NCBI RefSeq assembly: GCF_043876835.1
Contig: NZ_JBAWJZ010000003.1
Span: 62,001 to 126,000, forward strand
Length of the DNA stretch: 64,000 nt
Direction of reading: 5' to 3'
DNA from: Yeosuana sp043876835
Lineage (GTDB): Bacteria; Bacteroidota; Bacteroidia; Flavobacteriales; Flavobacteriaceae
Shown here: positions 16,958-25,312 of the stretch, piece by piece
How the letters are laid out: every line of letters begins with the position of its first letter
Position numbering within the stretch: the first letter of the stretch is position 1
Program-made: the position numbers and the translations under genes
Notes under the pieces: generated by a model
The model's database searches: none
Told to the model about the DNA's origin: nothing
What the model saw: the letters and a program-made list of their open reading frames with translations, nothing else

Positions 16958-19048
16958 GTGTTTAAAAACCCCATTAAAATGGGAACAATCGTTCCTATAG
17001 TCTCATTTGTTATAATTCTAATATTTGTATTGGCAATTTGGAATGGTTTAATTAATTCCTACGAGAAAGATATAAAAGATGATTTGGTTGCATCTGGGAA
17101 AACAGCTTTACAAGAATTTAAATTCATTCTCAATAACGATATAGAGCGCTTAAAGAACCTAAAAATGCGGTTTGAATTTACCAATGGCAACTATTTTAAA
17201 TATTGGGAAAATGATGCGAAATTACTGTTGGAACAAAATCCATCTTTTCATTTCATTGAATGGATTGATTCCTTGATGGTTATAAGAAAAATAGAACCCT
17301 TAAAGGGAAACGAAAACGCCATTGATTTAGATATTTCAAAAGTGGGTTATCGAAAAAAAGAGTGGATTGAACATAGACATAGTAACACTATCAATATAAC
17401 ACCATGGGCAAAATTGACGCAAGGTGGTCAAGCCTTTTTAATTGACATTCCAGTATATTTTAAAAACAAGTTTCAAGGCACAATAACTGGTGGCATGGAC
17501 TTTACGGACCATCTTAACCACTTTGCTGAAGAACTCAAGGAGTATACCATAGAGATGACAGATTATGACGGCACTCTTTTTTATGAATTCAATAAACAAA
17601 GCCAAACAAAAAATACCGCTGGTTTCATTTTTGAAGACAGAATTTTAATCGATAAACTTCATGATAAATATTGGAGTTTTAAAATGTACCCAACACAATC
17701 ATTATTTATAACAGATCGATTTATTTTTATTAAATATTTTTTAATTGCTGGCATATTTTTGGCTCTACTGATTAGTTCGCTTATTTATTTTTACATAAAA
17801 GCCAAAGACGAGACTAAACGTGCCATAAGATATAGTAAGGCATTATCAAAATCCAATCAAAATTTAAAAAGGGAAAAACGTATTGCTATAAAAGCATCTA
17901 AAGTCAAGTCTGAGTTTCTATCTAATATGAGCCACGAAATCAGAACGCCACTTCATGCCGTATTAGGATTTGTTCAAATTATAAAAAAAAGTGAATTAAA
18001 CAAAACAGATAAAGTATATATTGACTTGTTGGATAAATCTTCAACAAATCTACTATCCATTATTAATGATATTTTAGTAATCGATAAAATAGAATCTGGA
18101 AATATCCAGTTAGAAGAAATTTATTTCAATCCATCACAAAAAATTCAAGAATTAGTAGACACTTATAAGCATCTGTTTTCAGAAAAAAATCTTTATGTTA
18201 TTTCAAAATTTAAAGAACCCTTTGGTGTAAATGTAATAGGCGATCCAAACAAACTGTCACAAATTGTAATAAATATTCTTAAAAATGCTTCAAAATTTAC
18301 AGACAAAGGAGGTATTGTTATATCTTATGTTGAAGAACAAGTTTTTAATAAATCAAAAATAATAATAACTATAGAGGATTCTGGAATTGGCATTCCAAAA
18401 AACAAAATGCATTCCGTTTTTACCAGATTTTCCCAAATAGAAAGTCCCTTAAAAAAACAATATGAAGGCAGTGGTCTTGGGTTGGCTATTAGCAAAGAGC
18501 TTGCTACTTTATTAGGAGGCTCCATTTCTGTTGAAAGTGTTTTAAACCATGGCTCTAAATTTGAAATTTCAGTGGTTTTTAAAACAGCCGAAAACCAACA
18601 TGTCCATAGTATCAAAGAGACCTATGAAAACATAGATCTTTCCCATTTAAAAGTTTTAATTGTTGATGATAACAAAATGAATATTGTGATACTTAAAAAA
18701 ATCCTTGAAGATGTTAAAATAGATGTTGACATTGCTCTGAACGGTAAAATTGCCATTGAAAAAGCTAAAAACAACAATTACAATATTATTTTCATGGATA
18801 TACACATGCCCGAAATGGACGGTTTTGAAGCAACTCGTTTAATTAGAAAGTTTAATACAGAACTTAAAATTTTTGGACTATCAGCCAATGTAACTCCAGA
18901 GGCCATTGCCAAGTCTTTAGACTCTGGAATGAATAATTATATAACCAAACCATTCACTAAAGAACAACTCTTCAACTTTATATTGACTTCATTGGATTAT
19001 AACGAATTAAACCCAAGAGTTGATTTAAGAAAAGGTATAAATACTTGA
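16958..19048 (+). CDS. Hybrid sensor histidine kinase/response regulator
   Basis: 696 residues from a GTG start; an ATG at 16979 would shorten it by 7. Two membrane helices (about 10-30 and 260-282) flank a ~230-residue periplasmic sensor region. Then come a coiled linker, HisKA with His326 (MSHEIRTPLHAVLGF), HATPase_c with the N box (NILKNASKF), DSGIGIP and GSGLGLAI, and a C-terminal receiver with phosphoacceptor Asp614 (FMDIHMPEMDGFEATR). No DNA-binding or HPt domain is present, so the output must pass to another protein. Whether it serves the upstream peptide-modification operon is unknown. Confidence 0.9.
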   Translation: MFKNPIKMGTIVPIVSFVIILIFVLAIWNGLINSYEKDIKDDLVASGKTALQEFKFILNNDIERLKNLKMRFEFTNGNYFKYWENDAKLLLEQNPSFHFIEWIDSLMVIRKIEPLKGNENAIDLDISKVGYRKKEWIEHRHSNTINITPWAKLTQGGQAFLIDIPVYFKNKFQGTITGGMDFTDHLNHFAEELKEYTIEMTDYDGTLFYEFNKQSQTKNTAGFIFEDRILIDKLHDKYWSFKMYPTQSLFITDRFIFIKYFLIAGIFLALLISSLIYFYIKAKDETKRAIRYSKALSKSNQNLKREKRIAIKASKVKSEFLSNMSHEIRTPLHAVLGFVQIIKKSELNKTDKVYIDLLDKSSTNLLSIINDILVIDKIESGNIQLEEIYFNPSQKIQELVDTYKHLFSEKNLYVISKFKEPFGVNVIGDPNKLSQIVINILKNASKFTDKGGIVISYVEEQVFNKSKIIITIEDSGIGIPKNKMHSVFTRFSQIESPLKKQYEGSGLGLAISKELATLLGGSISVESVLNHGSKFEISVVFKTAENQHVHSIKETYENIDLSHLKVLIVDDNKMNIVILKKILEDVKIDVDIALNGKIAIEKAKNNNYNIIFMDIHMPEMDGFEATRLIRKFNTELKIFGLSANVTPEAIAKSLDSGMNNYITKPFTKEQLFNFILTSLDYNELNPRVDLRKGINT

Positions 19049-19112
19049 ATGATAAATAGGGAATGGATTAATTAAAATGATTCTTCTCTAACCAAACTTA
19101 AAAAACGAAACC

Positions 19113-20162
19113 TTATTTTTGATATAATGGAGATTTTCCTTTAACTATTTCTTTAATTTTTTGCTTCCATTTAAACAGCGAAAATTTTATCAAATAATTG
19201 TATATATTATGCCAGTCATCTATAGATCGACAAGGCTTTATAACCGTCTTTTTCTTAGTCAATGCTGGATTCATCTTATCGCATAGCATTGCTACATAAT
19301 CAAACATATTATATTCATTTAGCACCATTTCCTTGCACGCTTTTAAATCAGCTTGTTTTTGTTCAAAGATATCTTCAGCAATTATTTTGTCGATTATTGC
19401 AACTGCCTCTTGAAAATTATGTATGTTAATAGGCTGAAAAGCACCTTCAGGAAAATAATCGGAAAGATTTGTACAACCATAATAAATAGGATATGTTTCT
19501 GCTAAAAAACAATCTGATATTTTTTCTGTCCAATAATGCTTTTGTGAAGAATTCTCAATAGAAATATGATATTTATAAGGAGCTAAAACATCCCATTTAT
19601 CATCAAAATTACGATAACCACTTCCAAAAACATCAATTTTATCTCCATAACGTGCTTTTAGTTTCTCAACAAATTCTATTCTATCAAGATGGCCTTGTGT
19701 AAATGCTTTATTACTTGTTATAACAGAAATAAGTTTCGTTTTTTCAGGAGTTTCGCTATTAAGTAAATCATCATAAGTTAAAGAAGATATAAACTTATTA
19801 TCTTTTGATTTTTTAAACCCAACAAACCATGGAAGAATTGCTGGACCTAAAATTAAGTTCTTATGTTTAGTTCGCTCTTGGCAAGAACATATTGCTCCAA
19901 ACTGTTTTATGTATTTTTGTGGATATACAAGTACCGATTTAGGCTCTGTAGTTAATAAAAGGGTGTTTTCTGGTGCTACTTTAGTTGATTCGTTTTTACG
20001 AAGACCTTTGCCTTGAACAACCCAAAAATCTGGTTCTTCAATATTTTCATCAATAAAAAATTGATAACGACCATTAGAAGAAATTCCTTTGCCATCTTTA
20101 GTTTGTCGAAGCATAATTTCGCCAGCACTTTTCCGGTAAGGAGTGAATTTAACTTTATACAT
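19113..20162 (-). CDS. Glycosyltransferase family 10 (alpha-fucosyltransferase-like)
   Basis: 349 residues from ATG 20162 (the preceding TTG codon is unlikely as a start). The segment YKYHISIENSSQKHYWTEKISDCFLAETYPIYYGC carries the GT10 signature, in which a GDP-sugar-binding E-N-S and a TEKI/L motif sit in the C-terminal Rossmann half. GT10 enzymes transfer L-fucose from GDP-fucose to GlcNAc-type acceptors, usually in surface polysaccharide or O-glycan. The gene stands alone, without other sugar genes nearby, which is unusual for polysaccharide synthesis. It is convergent with the histidine kinase. Acceptor and even donor are inferred only. Confidence 0.8.
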   Translation of the reverse strand: MYKVKFTPYRKSAGEIMLRQTKDGKGISSNGRYQFFIDENIEEPDFWVVQGKGLRKNESTKVAPENTLLLTTEPKSVLVYPQKYIKQFGAICSCQERTKHKNLILGPAILPWFVGFKKSKDNKFISSLTYDDLLNSETPEKTKLISVITSNKAFTQGHLDRIEFVEKLKARYGDKIDVFGSGYRNFDDKWDVLAPYKYHISIENSSQKHYWTEKISDCFLAETYPIYYGCTNLSDYFPEGAFQPINIHNFQEAVAIIDKIIAEDIFEQKQADLKACKEMVLNEYNMFDYVAMLCDKMNPALTKKKTVIKPCRSIDDWHNIYNYLIKFSLFKWKQKIKEIVKGKSPLYQK

Positions 20163-20394
20163 CAATATAGTCTTTTAATATCATTTAAGTTTTTAATAAA
20201 ATATGGCTAAGCACTAGTATAACTAAACAATTATTTCTTACCCATCTTTTAAAATTTCATATCAGTTGCCATACCCCATTCAACTTTGTATAGTAAACCA
20301 GTTATAGCAAATCGAATAATATGGGATATAAATTATCAACGAAATTTAATTTTAAAACTAGCCATATTTCAGAACAAAACACAACAAAATTTTA

Positions 20395-21372
20395 TTACTT
20401 TTTCCTGTCAATCACATAATTCACCATTAATTCCAGTGAATTTCTATAATCAGAAACTTCGTAGGTTTTAAGAATTTGCAAAGCCTCCGTTTGAAATTGC
20501 TTCATTTTATTTATAGAATATTCTAAACCTCCATTTGCTTTCACAAAAGCAATAACTTCTTTAACACGAGTGGTATCTTTATTGTGATTTTTTATTGAAT
20601 TAATCAACCAATTTTTGTCCTTTTTTTCTGCTTGGTTCAACACATATATTAAAGGCAAGGTCATTTTTTGTTCTTTAATATCAATACCTGTAGGTTTACC
20701 AATTTCACTTTCACCATAATCAAATAAATCATCCTTTATTTGAAACGCCATACCAATTAGTTCCCCAAATCGACGCATATCTTCAACATGCTTAGAATCG
20801 GGTTTTACAGAGGCTGCCCCCAAGCTACAGCATGCTGCTATAAGTGTTGCCGTTTTTTGACGAATTATTTCATAATAAACACCTTCAGTAATATCTAACT
20901 TACGGGCTTTTTCTATTTGAAGTAATTCACCTTCGCTCATTTCTCGAACGGCGATTGAAATAATTTTAAGCAAGTCAAAATCATTATTATCAATAGACAG
21001 CAACAACCCTTTCGATAGTAAATAATCACCAATCAAAACGGCTATTTTATTTTTCCAAAGGGCATTTACAGAAAAAAAGCCGCGTCTGCGATTACTGTCA
21101 TCAACCACATCGTCATGCACCAACGTTGCTGTATGAATCAATTCTATAACCGATGCTCCTCTATAAGTACGTTCACTAATTTCCCCGTTAGAAACCATTT
21201 TTGCTACCAAAAACACAAACATGGGGCGCATTTGTTTGCCTTTTCTATTAACTATATAATGCGTTATCCTGTTAAGAAGTGCTACTTTACTAGACATGGA
21301 AAGTTGAAACTTTTGTTCAAAAAGTTCCATCTCGTAAGCAATGGGCTGTTTTATTTGTTCTACAATCTTCAT
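20395..21372 (-). CDS. Polyprenyl diphosphate synthase (trans-isoprenyl type)
   Basis: 325 residues from ATG 21372. The first Asp-rich motif is in LVHDDVVDDSNRRRG and the second in QIKDDLFDYGESEIGKPTG; both bind Mg-diphosphate. The enzyme condenses isopentenyl diphosphate with an allylic primer. Length and the small residues before the first motif suggest a long-chain product for the menaquinone side chain, but product length cannot be read securely. A TATCTTTG element at 21382-21389 overlaps the alternative upstream TTG start and supports the ATG. Confidence 0.9.
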   Translation of the reverse strand: MKIVEQIKQPIAYEMELFEQKFQLSMSSKVALLNRITHYIVNRKGKQMRPMFVFLVAKMVSNGEISERTYRGASVIELIHTATLVHDDVVDDSNRRRGFFSVNALWKNKIAVLIGDYLLSKGLLLSIDNNDFDLLKIISIAVREMSEGELLQIEKARKLDITEGVYYEIIRQKTATLIAACCSLGAASVKPDSKHVEDMRRFGELIGMAFQIKDDLFDYGESEIGKPTGIDIKEQKMTLPLIYVLNQAEKKDKNWLINSIKNHNKDTTRVKEVIAFVKANGGLEYSINKMKQFQTEALQILKTYEVSDYRNSLELMVNYVIDRKK

Positions 21373-21381
21373 GTGAAGAAT

Positions 21382-21389
21382 CAAAGATA
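21382..21389 (-). promoter_or_regulatory. Candidate -7 element for the polyprenyl synthase gene
   Basis: On the minus strand TATCTTTG fits TAnnTTTG and ends 9 bases before the ATG at 21372, implying a 5' leader of only a few bases. Confidence 0.4.
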
Positions 21390-21442
21390 CTATTTACATT
21401 GAAATTATTAATGATTGTTTACAACCATTACACGATTGAATA

Positions 21443-22483
21443 TTACGATTTATTTGCCAATTGGCCGCATGCTGCATCAATATCTTTACCTCTACTTCTA
21501 CGAACGTTTACAACAATTCTATTTTTTTCCAAATGATATATATACTGCTGTAATGCCTCACTTGATGCTTGCTGAAACTCGCCATCATCAATAGGGTTAT
21601 ATTCAATAATATTAACTTTACAAGGGATATACTTACAAAATTTTACAAATGCATAAATATCCTCTTGACTATCGTTTATCCCTTTCCAAACCACATACTC
21701 ATAACTTATTTGTCGATTGGTCTTTGTATACCAATACTGTAAGGCTTCTTTTAAATCATTGAGTGGAAAAGTTTCATTAAAGGGCATTATGCTTGTACGA
21801 ACCTCATCAATTGCAGAATGTAATGACACCGCTAAATTAAATTTAACTTCATCATCTGCCATTTTTTTTATCATTTTAGGTACACCAGACGTTGAAACCG
21901 TAATGCGTTTAGGTGACATTCCTAATCCTTCAGGCGATGTTATTTTATCAATGGCTTTTATTACGTTATTGTAATTCATAAGAGGCTCGCCCATTCCCAT
22001 AAATACAATATTGCTTAAAGGTCTGTTAAAGTATAATTTACTTTCTTTATCAATCGCAACAACTTGATCATAAATCTCATCCGGATTTAAGTTACGCATA
22101 CGTTTTAAACGCGCTGTTGCACAAAATCTGCAATCTAAGCTACAACCCACTTGACTGGATACACATGCTGTAGTTCGTGTTGCTGTTGGAATTAAAACAG
22201 ATTCAACAATCAATCCATCATGAAGTTTTACAGCATTTTTTATGGTCCCATCACTGCTTCGCTGCATGGTTGTTACTTCTATGTTGTTAATAACAAAATA
22301 AGTTTCCAACATGTGCCTGGTATCTTTTGAGAGATTGGTCATATCATCAAAAGTATAGGCCGATTTTTGCCATAACCATTCATATACCTGATTGCCACGA
22401 AAAGCTTTATCACCTTGTTGCTCAAAGAAATTCCTGAGTTGCTCTTTTGTTAAAGCGCGTATGTCTTTTTTTGCTGTTGCCAT
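21443..22483 (-). CDS. rlmN: Dual-specificity rRNA/tRNA adenine-C2 methyltransferase RlmN
   Basis: 346 residues. It is a radical SAM enzyme with the CxxxCxxC cluster motif in VGCSLDCRFCATARLKRMRNL, the GMGEPLMNYNNV glycine motif and the conserved C-terminal Cys in KDIDAACGQLANK, the residue that forms the transient methylene adduct. It methylates A2503 of 23S rRNA and A37 of some tRNAs. Both catalytic cysteine sites are present, so it should be active. The upstream gene queA ends in a terminator, and TACTTTTG at 22492-22499 is the likely own promoter. Confidence 0.95.
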   Translation of the reverse strand: MATAKKDIRALTKEQLRNFFEQQGDKAFRGNQVYEWLWQKSAYTFDDMTNLSKDTRHMLETYFVINNIEVTTMQRSSDGTIKNAVKLHDGLIVESVLIPTATRTTACVSSQVGCSLDCRFCATARLKRMRNLNPDEIYDQVVAIDKESKLYFNRPLSNIVFMGMGEPLMNYNNVIKAIDKITSPEGLGMSPKRITVSTSGVPKMIKKMADDEVKFNLAVSLHSAIDEVRTSIMPFNETFPLNDLKEALQYWYTKTNRQISYEYVVWKGINDSQEDIYAFVKFCKYIPCKVNIIEYNPIDDGEFQQASSEALQQYIYHLEKNRIVVNVRRSRGKDIDAACGQLANKS

Positions 22484-22491
22484 AAGTATTG

Positions 22492-22499
22492 CAAAAGTA
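22492..22499 (-). promoter_or_regulatory. Candidate -7 element for rlmN
   Basis: Minus-strand TACTTTTG matches TAnnTTTG exactly and ends 8 bases before the rlmN ATG. If used, the transcript would be almost leaderless. It lies between the queA terminator and rlmN. Confidence 0.4.
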
Positions 22500-22535
22500 G
22501 TAAAACGGTAATCGAATTACGATTTTAGAAAGCAT

Positions 22536-22561
22536 AAAAAAGCCTTGTAAAAACAAGGCTT
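22536..22561 (-). terminator. Rho-independent terminator after queA
   Basis: On the minus strand, arm AAGCCTTG (22561-22554) and arm CAAGGCTT (22547-22540) form an 8-base-pair stem with a 6-base loop, followed by a T run at 22541-22536. It starts 17 bases after the queA stop. Confidence 0.8.
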
Positions 22562-22577
22562 AATTTAATGTGTTAAA

Positions 22578-23627
22578 TTATAAGATTAGCATGGCATCAC
22601 CATAACTGTAAAACTTATATTTTTCTTTGATAGCTTCAGCATACGCTTTTTTAATTAAATCATGTCCCGCAAAGGCAGATACCATCATTAAAAGTGTTGA
22701 TTTTGGAGTATGGAAATTAGTAATCATACAATTAGCAATACTAAAATCATATGGAGGAAAAATGAATTTATTTGTCCATCCATCAATTTCATTTAGCATC
22801 CCATTTGATGAAACAGAGCTTTCAATGGCTCTCATAACTGTTGTACCAACAGCACAAACACGTTTTTTATTTTTTATCCCTTTATTAACAACTTCAACAG
22901 CTTTAGAATTAATTTGTAATTCTTCGCTATCCATTTTATGCTTAGAAAGATCTTCTACTTCAACAGGATTAAAAGTTCCTAAACCTACATGCAATGTTAC
23001 TTCTGCAAAGTTTACACCTTTAATTTCTAAACGTTTTAATAAATGTTTTGAGAAATGCAAACCAGCTGTTGGTGCTGCTACTGCACCTTCATTTTTTGCA
23101 TAAATTGTTTGATAACGTTCTTCATCTTCTGCCTCAACTTTTCTTTTAATATATTTTGGAAGAGGCGTTTCTCCTAGCTCATTTAACTTTCTGCGAAATT
23201 CTTTATATGAACCATCAAAAAGAAAACGCAAAGTACGTCCTCTTGAGGTTGTATTATCAATAACTTCAGCTACCAACGTATCATCATCACCAAAATATAA
23301 CTTGTTTCCAATACGAATTTTACGAGCTGGGTCAACTAAAACATCCCACAAACGTTGTTCCTCATTTAATTCTCTTAATAAAAACACTTCGATTCTGGCA
23401 CCAGTTTTTTCTTTGTTACCATATAATCTTGCTGGAAACACTTTTGTGTTATTTAGTATTAACACATCGTCTTCATCAAAATATTCAATTATATCTTTAA
23501 ATAATTTATGCTCTATAGTTTGTTTCTTTCTATCAATGACCATTAAACGCGATTCATCTCTGTTTTCAGCTGGATATTCTGCTAATAAGTCATCTGGTAA
23601 ATTGAAGCCAAAGTGTGATAATTTCAT
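22578..23627 (-). CDS. queA: tRNA preQ1(34) S-adenosylmethionine ribosyltransferase-isomerase QueA
   Basis: 349 residues with the family opening LSHFGFNLPDDLLAEYPAENRDESRLMV, the VAAPTAGLHFS motif and the late FHTPKSTLLMMVSAFAG segment. QueA transfers the ribosyl part of SAM to preQ1 in tRNA to give epoxyqueuosine. A good promoter lies upstream (23663-23694) and a terminator downstream, so this looks like a single-gene unit. Confidence 0.96.
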   Translation of the reverse strand: MKLSHFGFNLPDDLLAEYPAENRDESRLMVIDRKKQTIEHKLFKDIIEYFDEDDVLILNNTKVFPARLYGNKEKTGARIEVFLLRELNEEQRLWDVLVDPARKIRIGNKLYFGDDDTLVAEVIDNTTSRGRTLRFLFDGSYKEFRRKLNELGETPLPKYIKRKVEAEDEERYQTIYAKNEGAVAAPTAGLHFSKHLLKRLEIKGVNFAEVTLHVGLGTFNPVEVEDLSKHKMDSEELQINSKAVEVVNKGIKNKKRVCAVGTTVMRAIESSVSSNGMLNEIDGWTNKFIFPPYDFSIANCMITNFHTPKSTLLMMVSAFAGHDLIKKAYAEAIKEKYKFYSYGDAMLIL

Positions 23628-23662
23628 GTGTTTGTTTGTTTTATTGTTTTTTTGAAAGGGTG

Positions 23663-23694
23663 CAAATATACAATCTGAAAGTAGGCCTTGTCAA
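23663..23694 (-). promoter_or_regulatory. Bacteroidota-type promoter of queA
   Basis: On the minus strand TTG at 23694-23692 is followed after 21 bases by TATATTTG at 23670-23663, fitting the TTTG / TAnnTTTG consensus. The predicted start of transcription leaves a leader of about 30 bases before the queA ATG at 23627. Confidence 0.6.
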
Positions 23695-23709
23695 GTATTT
23701 ATGTGATTA

Positions 23710-24933
23710 TTATTGAGTTATTTCAAATCCTAAGGTTTTTAAGTCGTTCCAAAAAGTTGGAAATGATTTAGAAACAACCTCCTCATTCTCAATAACAATA
23801 GGGGTTTTTAAAGCTAATGGAGCAAATGCCATGGCCATTCTGTGGTCGTTGTATGTAGAAATTGAAACCATTTCTCTAATAGAATTAGCCTCTGAAAGAT
23901 GTAAAGACTCATCAGTAATTTTCACTTCTCCACCTAGTTTTTCAATTTCAGTTTTCAAAGCTACTAACCTATCTGTTTCCTTGATTTTTAATGTATGAAG
24001 TCCGGTTAAATCACATGGAATACCTAAGGCTAAACAAGTAATCGCAATGGTTTGGGCTATATCTGGTGCATTTCTCAAATCTAAAGTTAAAGGTTCAAGA
24101 TTATTATTTTCCTTTGTTAATACCACCGAATTGCCTTTAAAAACCGTTGTAATACCAAAGTATTTATAAATATCTACCAGTGCAGAATCTCCTTGCAAAC
24201 TATGCTCTTTATAACTTGAAAGGGTTATTTGAGTTCCTATTTCTGAAATGGCAACAATTGAATAAAAATAGGATGCTGATGACCAATCTGATTCTACTGT
24301 AAGTTTCTTTTGTTTTAGTTGATTAGTATTTGGTTTTACAGTGATTACATTATCTATAAAAGATGACTCAACTCCAATTTCATCCAACAGACTTAAGGTC
24401 ATTTTTATATATGGAATTGATGTGATTTCTCCTTCAAGTGTTAATTCCAAACCATTTTCAAGTTTTGATGCGATAAGCAATAATGCAGAAATATATTGAC
24501 TGCTAACATTAGCCTGAAGTACAACTTTATGCTTCGTTATTTTTTTTCCAATAATCTTTAATGGCGGAAATCCATCATTTTCTAAATATTCAATTTGAGC
24601 ACCAAGAGATTTTAAAGCTTCTACCAAAATTTTAATGGGGCGTTCTTTCATACGAGAAGATCCTGTGAGTGTAATGGTTTTACCTTCTTGAATGGCAAAA
24701 AAAGCGGTTAGAAATCGCATGGCAGTACCTGCATGATGAATGTCAATAATGTTGGACGTTGATTTTAAAGCACTCGTCATTAATTGGCTATCATCAGAAT
24801 TTGAAATATTTTCAATTTGCAATTCTGGATATAAAGCCTGTAATAACAACAATCTGTTGGATTCACTTTTAGAACCAGTTATTTCAATGAAAGAATTCTT
24901 TTGTATGGTAGATTTTTGAAGTATAATGCTCAT
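23710..24933 (-). CDS. aroA: 3-phosphoshikimate 1-carboxyvinyltransferase (EPSP synthase)
   Basis: 407 residues from ATG 24933. The KSESNRLLLLQAL segment binds phosphoshikimate, HAGTAMRFLTAF is the conserved catalytic loop, and LRNAPDIAQTIAI plus IKETDRL and YNDHRMAMAFAPLAL follow in order. It makes EPSP in the shikimate pathway. The longer frame starting at TTG 24972 would read through a terminator hairpin and is rejected. A TATATTTG element at 24970-24977 and the hairpin at 24948-24969 lie just upstream. Confidence 0.95.
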   Translation of the reverse strand: MSIILQKSTIQKNSFIEITGSKSESNRLLLLQALYPELQIENISNSDDSQLMTSALKSTSNIIDIHHAGTAMRFLTAFFAIQEGKTITLTGSSRMKERPIKILVEALKSLGAQIEYLENDGFPPLKIIGKKITKHKVVLQANVSSQYISALLLIASKLENGLELTLEGEITSIPYIKMTLSLLDEIGVESSFIDNVITVKPNTNQLKQKKLTVESDWSSASYFYSIVAISEIGTQITLSSYKEHSLQGDSALVDIYKYFGITTVFKGNSVVLTKENNNLEPLTLDLRNAPDIAQTIAITCLALGIPCDLTGLHTLKIKETDRLVALKTEIEKLGGEVKITDESLHLSEANSIREMVSISTYNDHRMAMAFAPLALKTPIVIENEEVVSKSFPTFWNDLKTLGFEITQ

Positions 24934-24943
24934 ATAAACTATT

Positions 24944-24969
24944 AAAAAACGCTTCTTAAAAGAAGCGTT
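24944..24969 (-). terminator. Terminator hairpin between the MazG-like gene and aroA
   Basis: On the minus strand AACGCTTCTT (24969-24960) and AAGAAGCGTT (24957-24948) form a perfect 10-base-pair stem with a 2-base spacer, followed by a T run ending at 24944. It ends transcripts from the upstream gene only about ten bases before the aroA ATG. Confidence 0.8.
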
Positions 24970-24977
24970 CAAATATA
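24970..24977 (-). promoter_or_regulatory. Candidate aroA promoter -7 element abutting the terminator
   Basis: Minus-strand TATATTTG is an exact TAnnTTTG match touching the first base of the terminator's 5' arm. The start of transcription would fall inside that arm, so a transcript begun here could not form the full hairpin. Confidence 0.45.
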
Positions 24978-24985
24978 CTTATAAA

Positions 24986-25312
24986 TTATTTTAATTTTTT
25001 GTTATTATGATGCCTATCGTGGTCTCTCTTGGTTTTTTTGTCCATTCGTTTATCAAAAGCTTCTTGTAAATCAATTCCTGTTTGGTTTGCCAAACACAAC
25101 ACAACAAACAATACATCGGCCAGTTCTTCTCCAAGGTCTTTATCTTTATCACTTTCTTTTTCACTTTGCTCGCCATAACGACGAGCAATGATACGAGCTA
25201 CTTCTCCTACTTCTTCAGTAAGTTGAGCCATATTGGTAAGCTCATTAAAATAGCGAACTCCATGATTTTTAATCCAATCATCTACAACTTTTTGTGCATT
25301 TTGTATGTTCAT
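24986..25312 (-). CDS. MazG-like nucleotide pyrophosphohydrolase
   Basis: 108 residues, all helical, with the metal-binding pattern EEVGEVARIIARRYG ... LGEELADVLFVVLCLANQ of the MazG/dUTPase superfamily (EExxE and ExxD). Such small single-domain forms remove pyrophosphate from non-canonical or excess nucleotides; the exact substrate cannot be read. The C-terminus is a very basic tail (KKTKRDHDRHHNNKKLK). It shares a TAATG junction with the upstream DUF3857 gene, so they are translationally coupled, although no functional link is obvious. Confidence 0.87.
   Translation of the reverse strand: MNIQNAQKVVDDWIKNHGVRYFNELTNMAQLTEEVGEVARIIARRYGEQSEKESDKDKDLGEELADVLFVVLCLANQTGIDLQEAFDKRMDKKTKRDHDRHHNNKKLK

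Noticed and set aside
24934..24972. N-terminal extension of AroA from TTG 24972
   Set aside because: It would translate through a perfect terminator hairpin; family proteins begin near the ATG at 24933.
24991..25188. Alternative frame inside the MazG-like gene
   Set aside because: The other frame contains the conserved EEVGE and EELADVL motifs; this one is an out-of-frame shadow.
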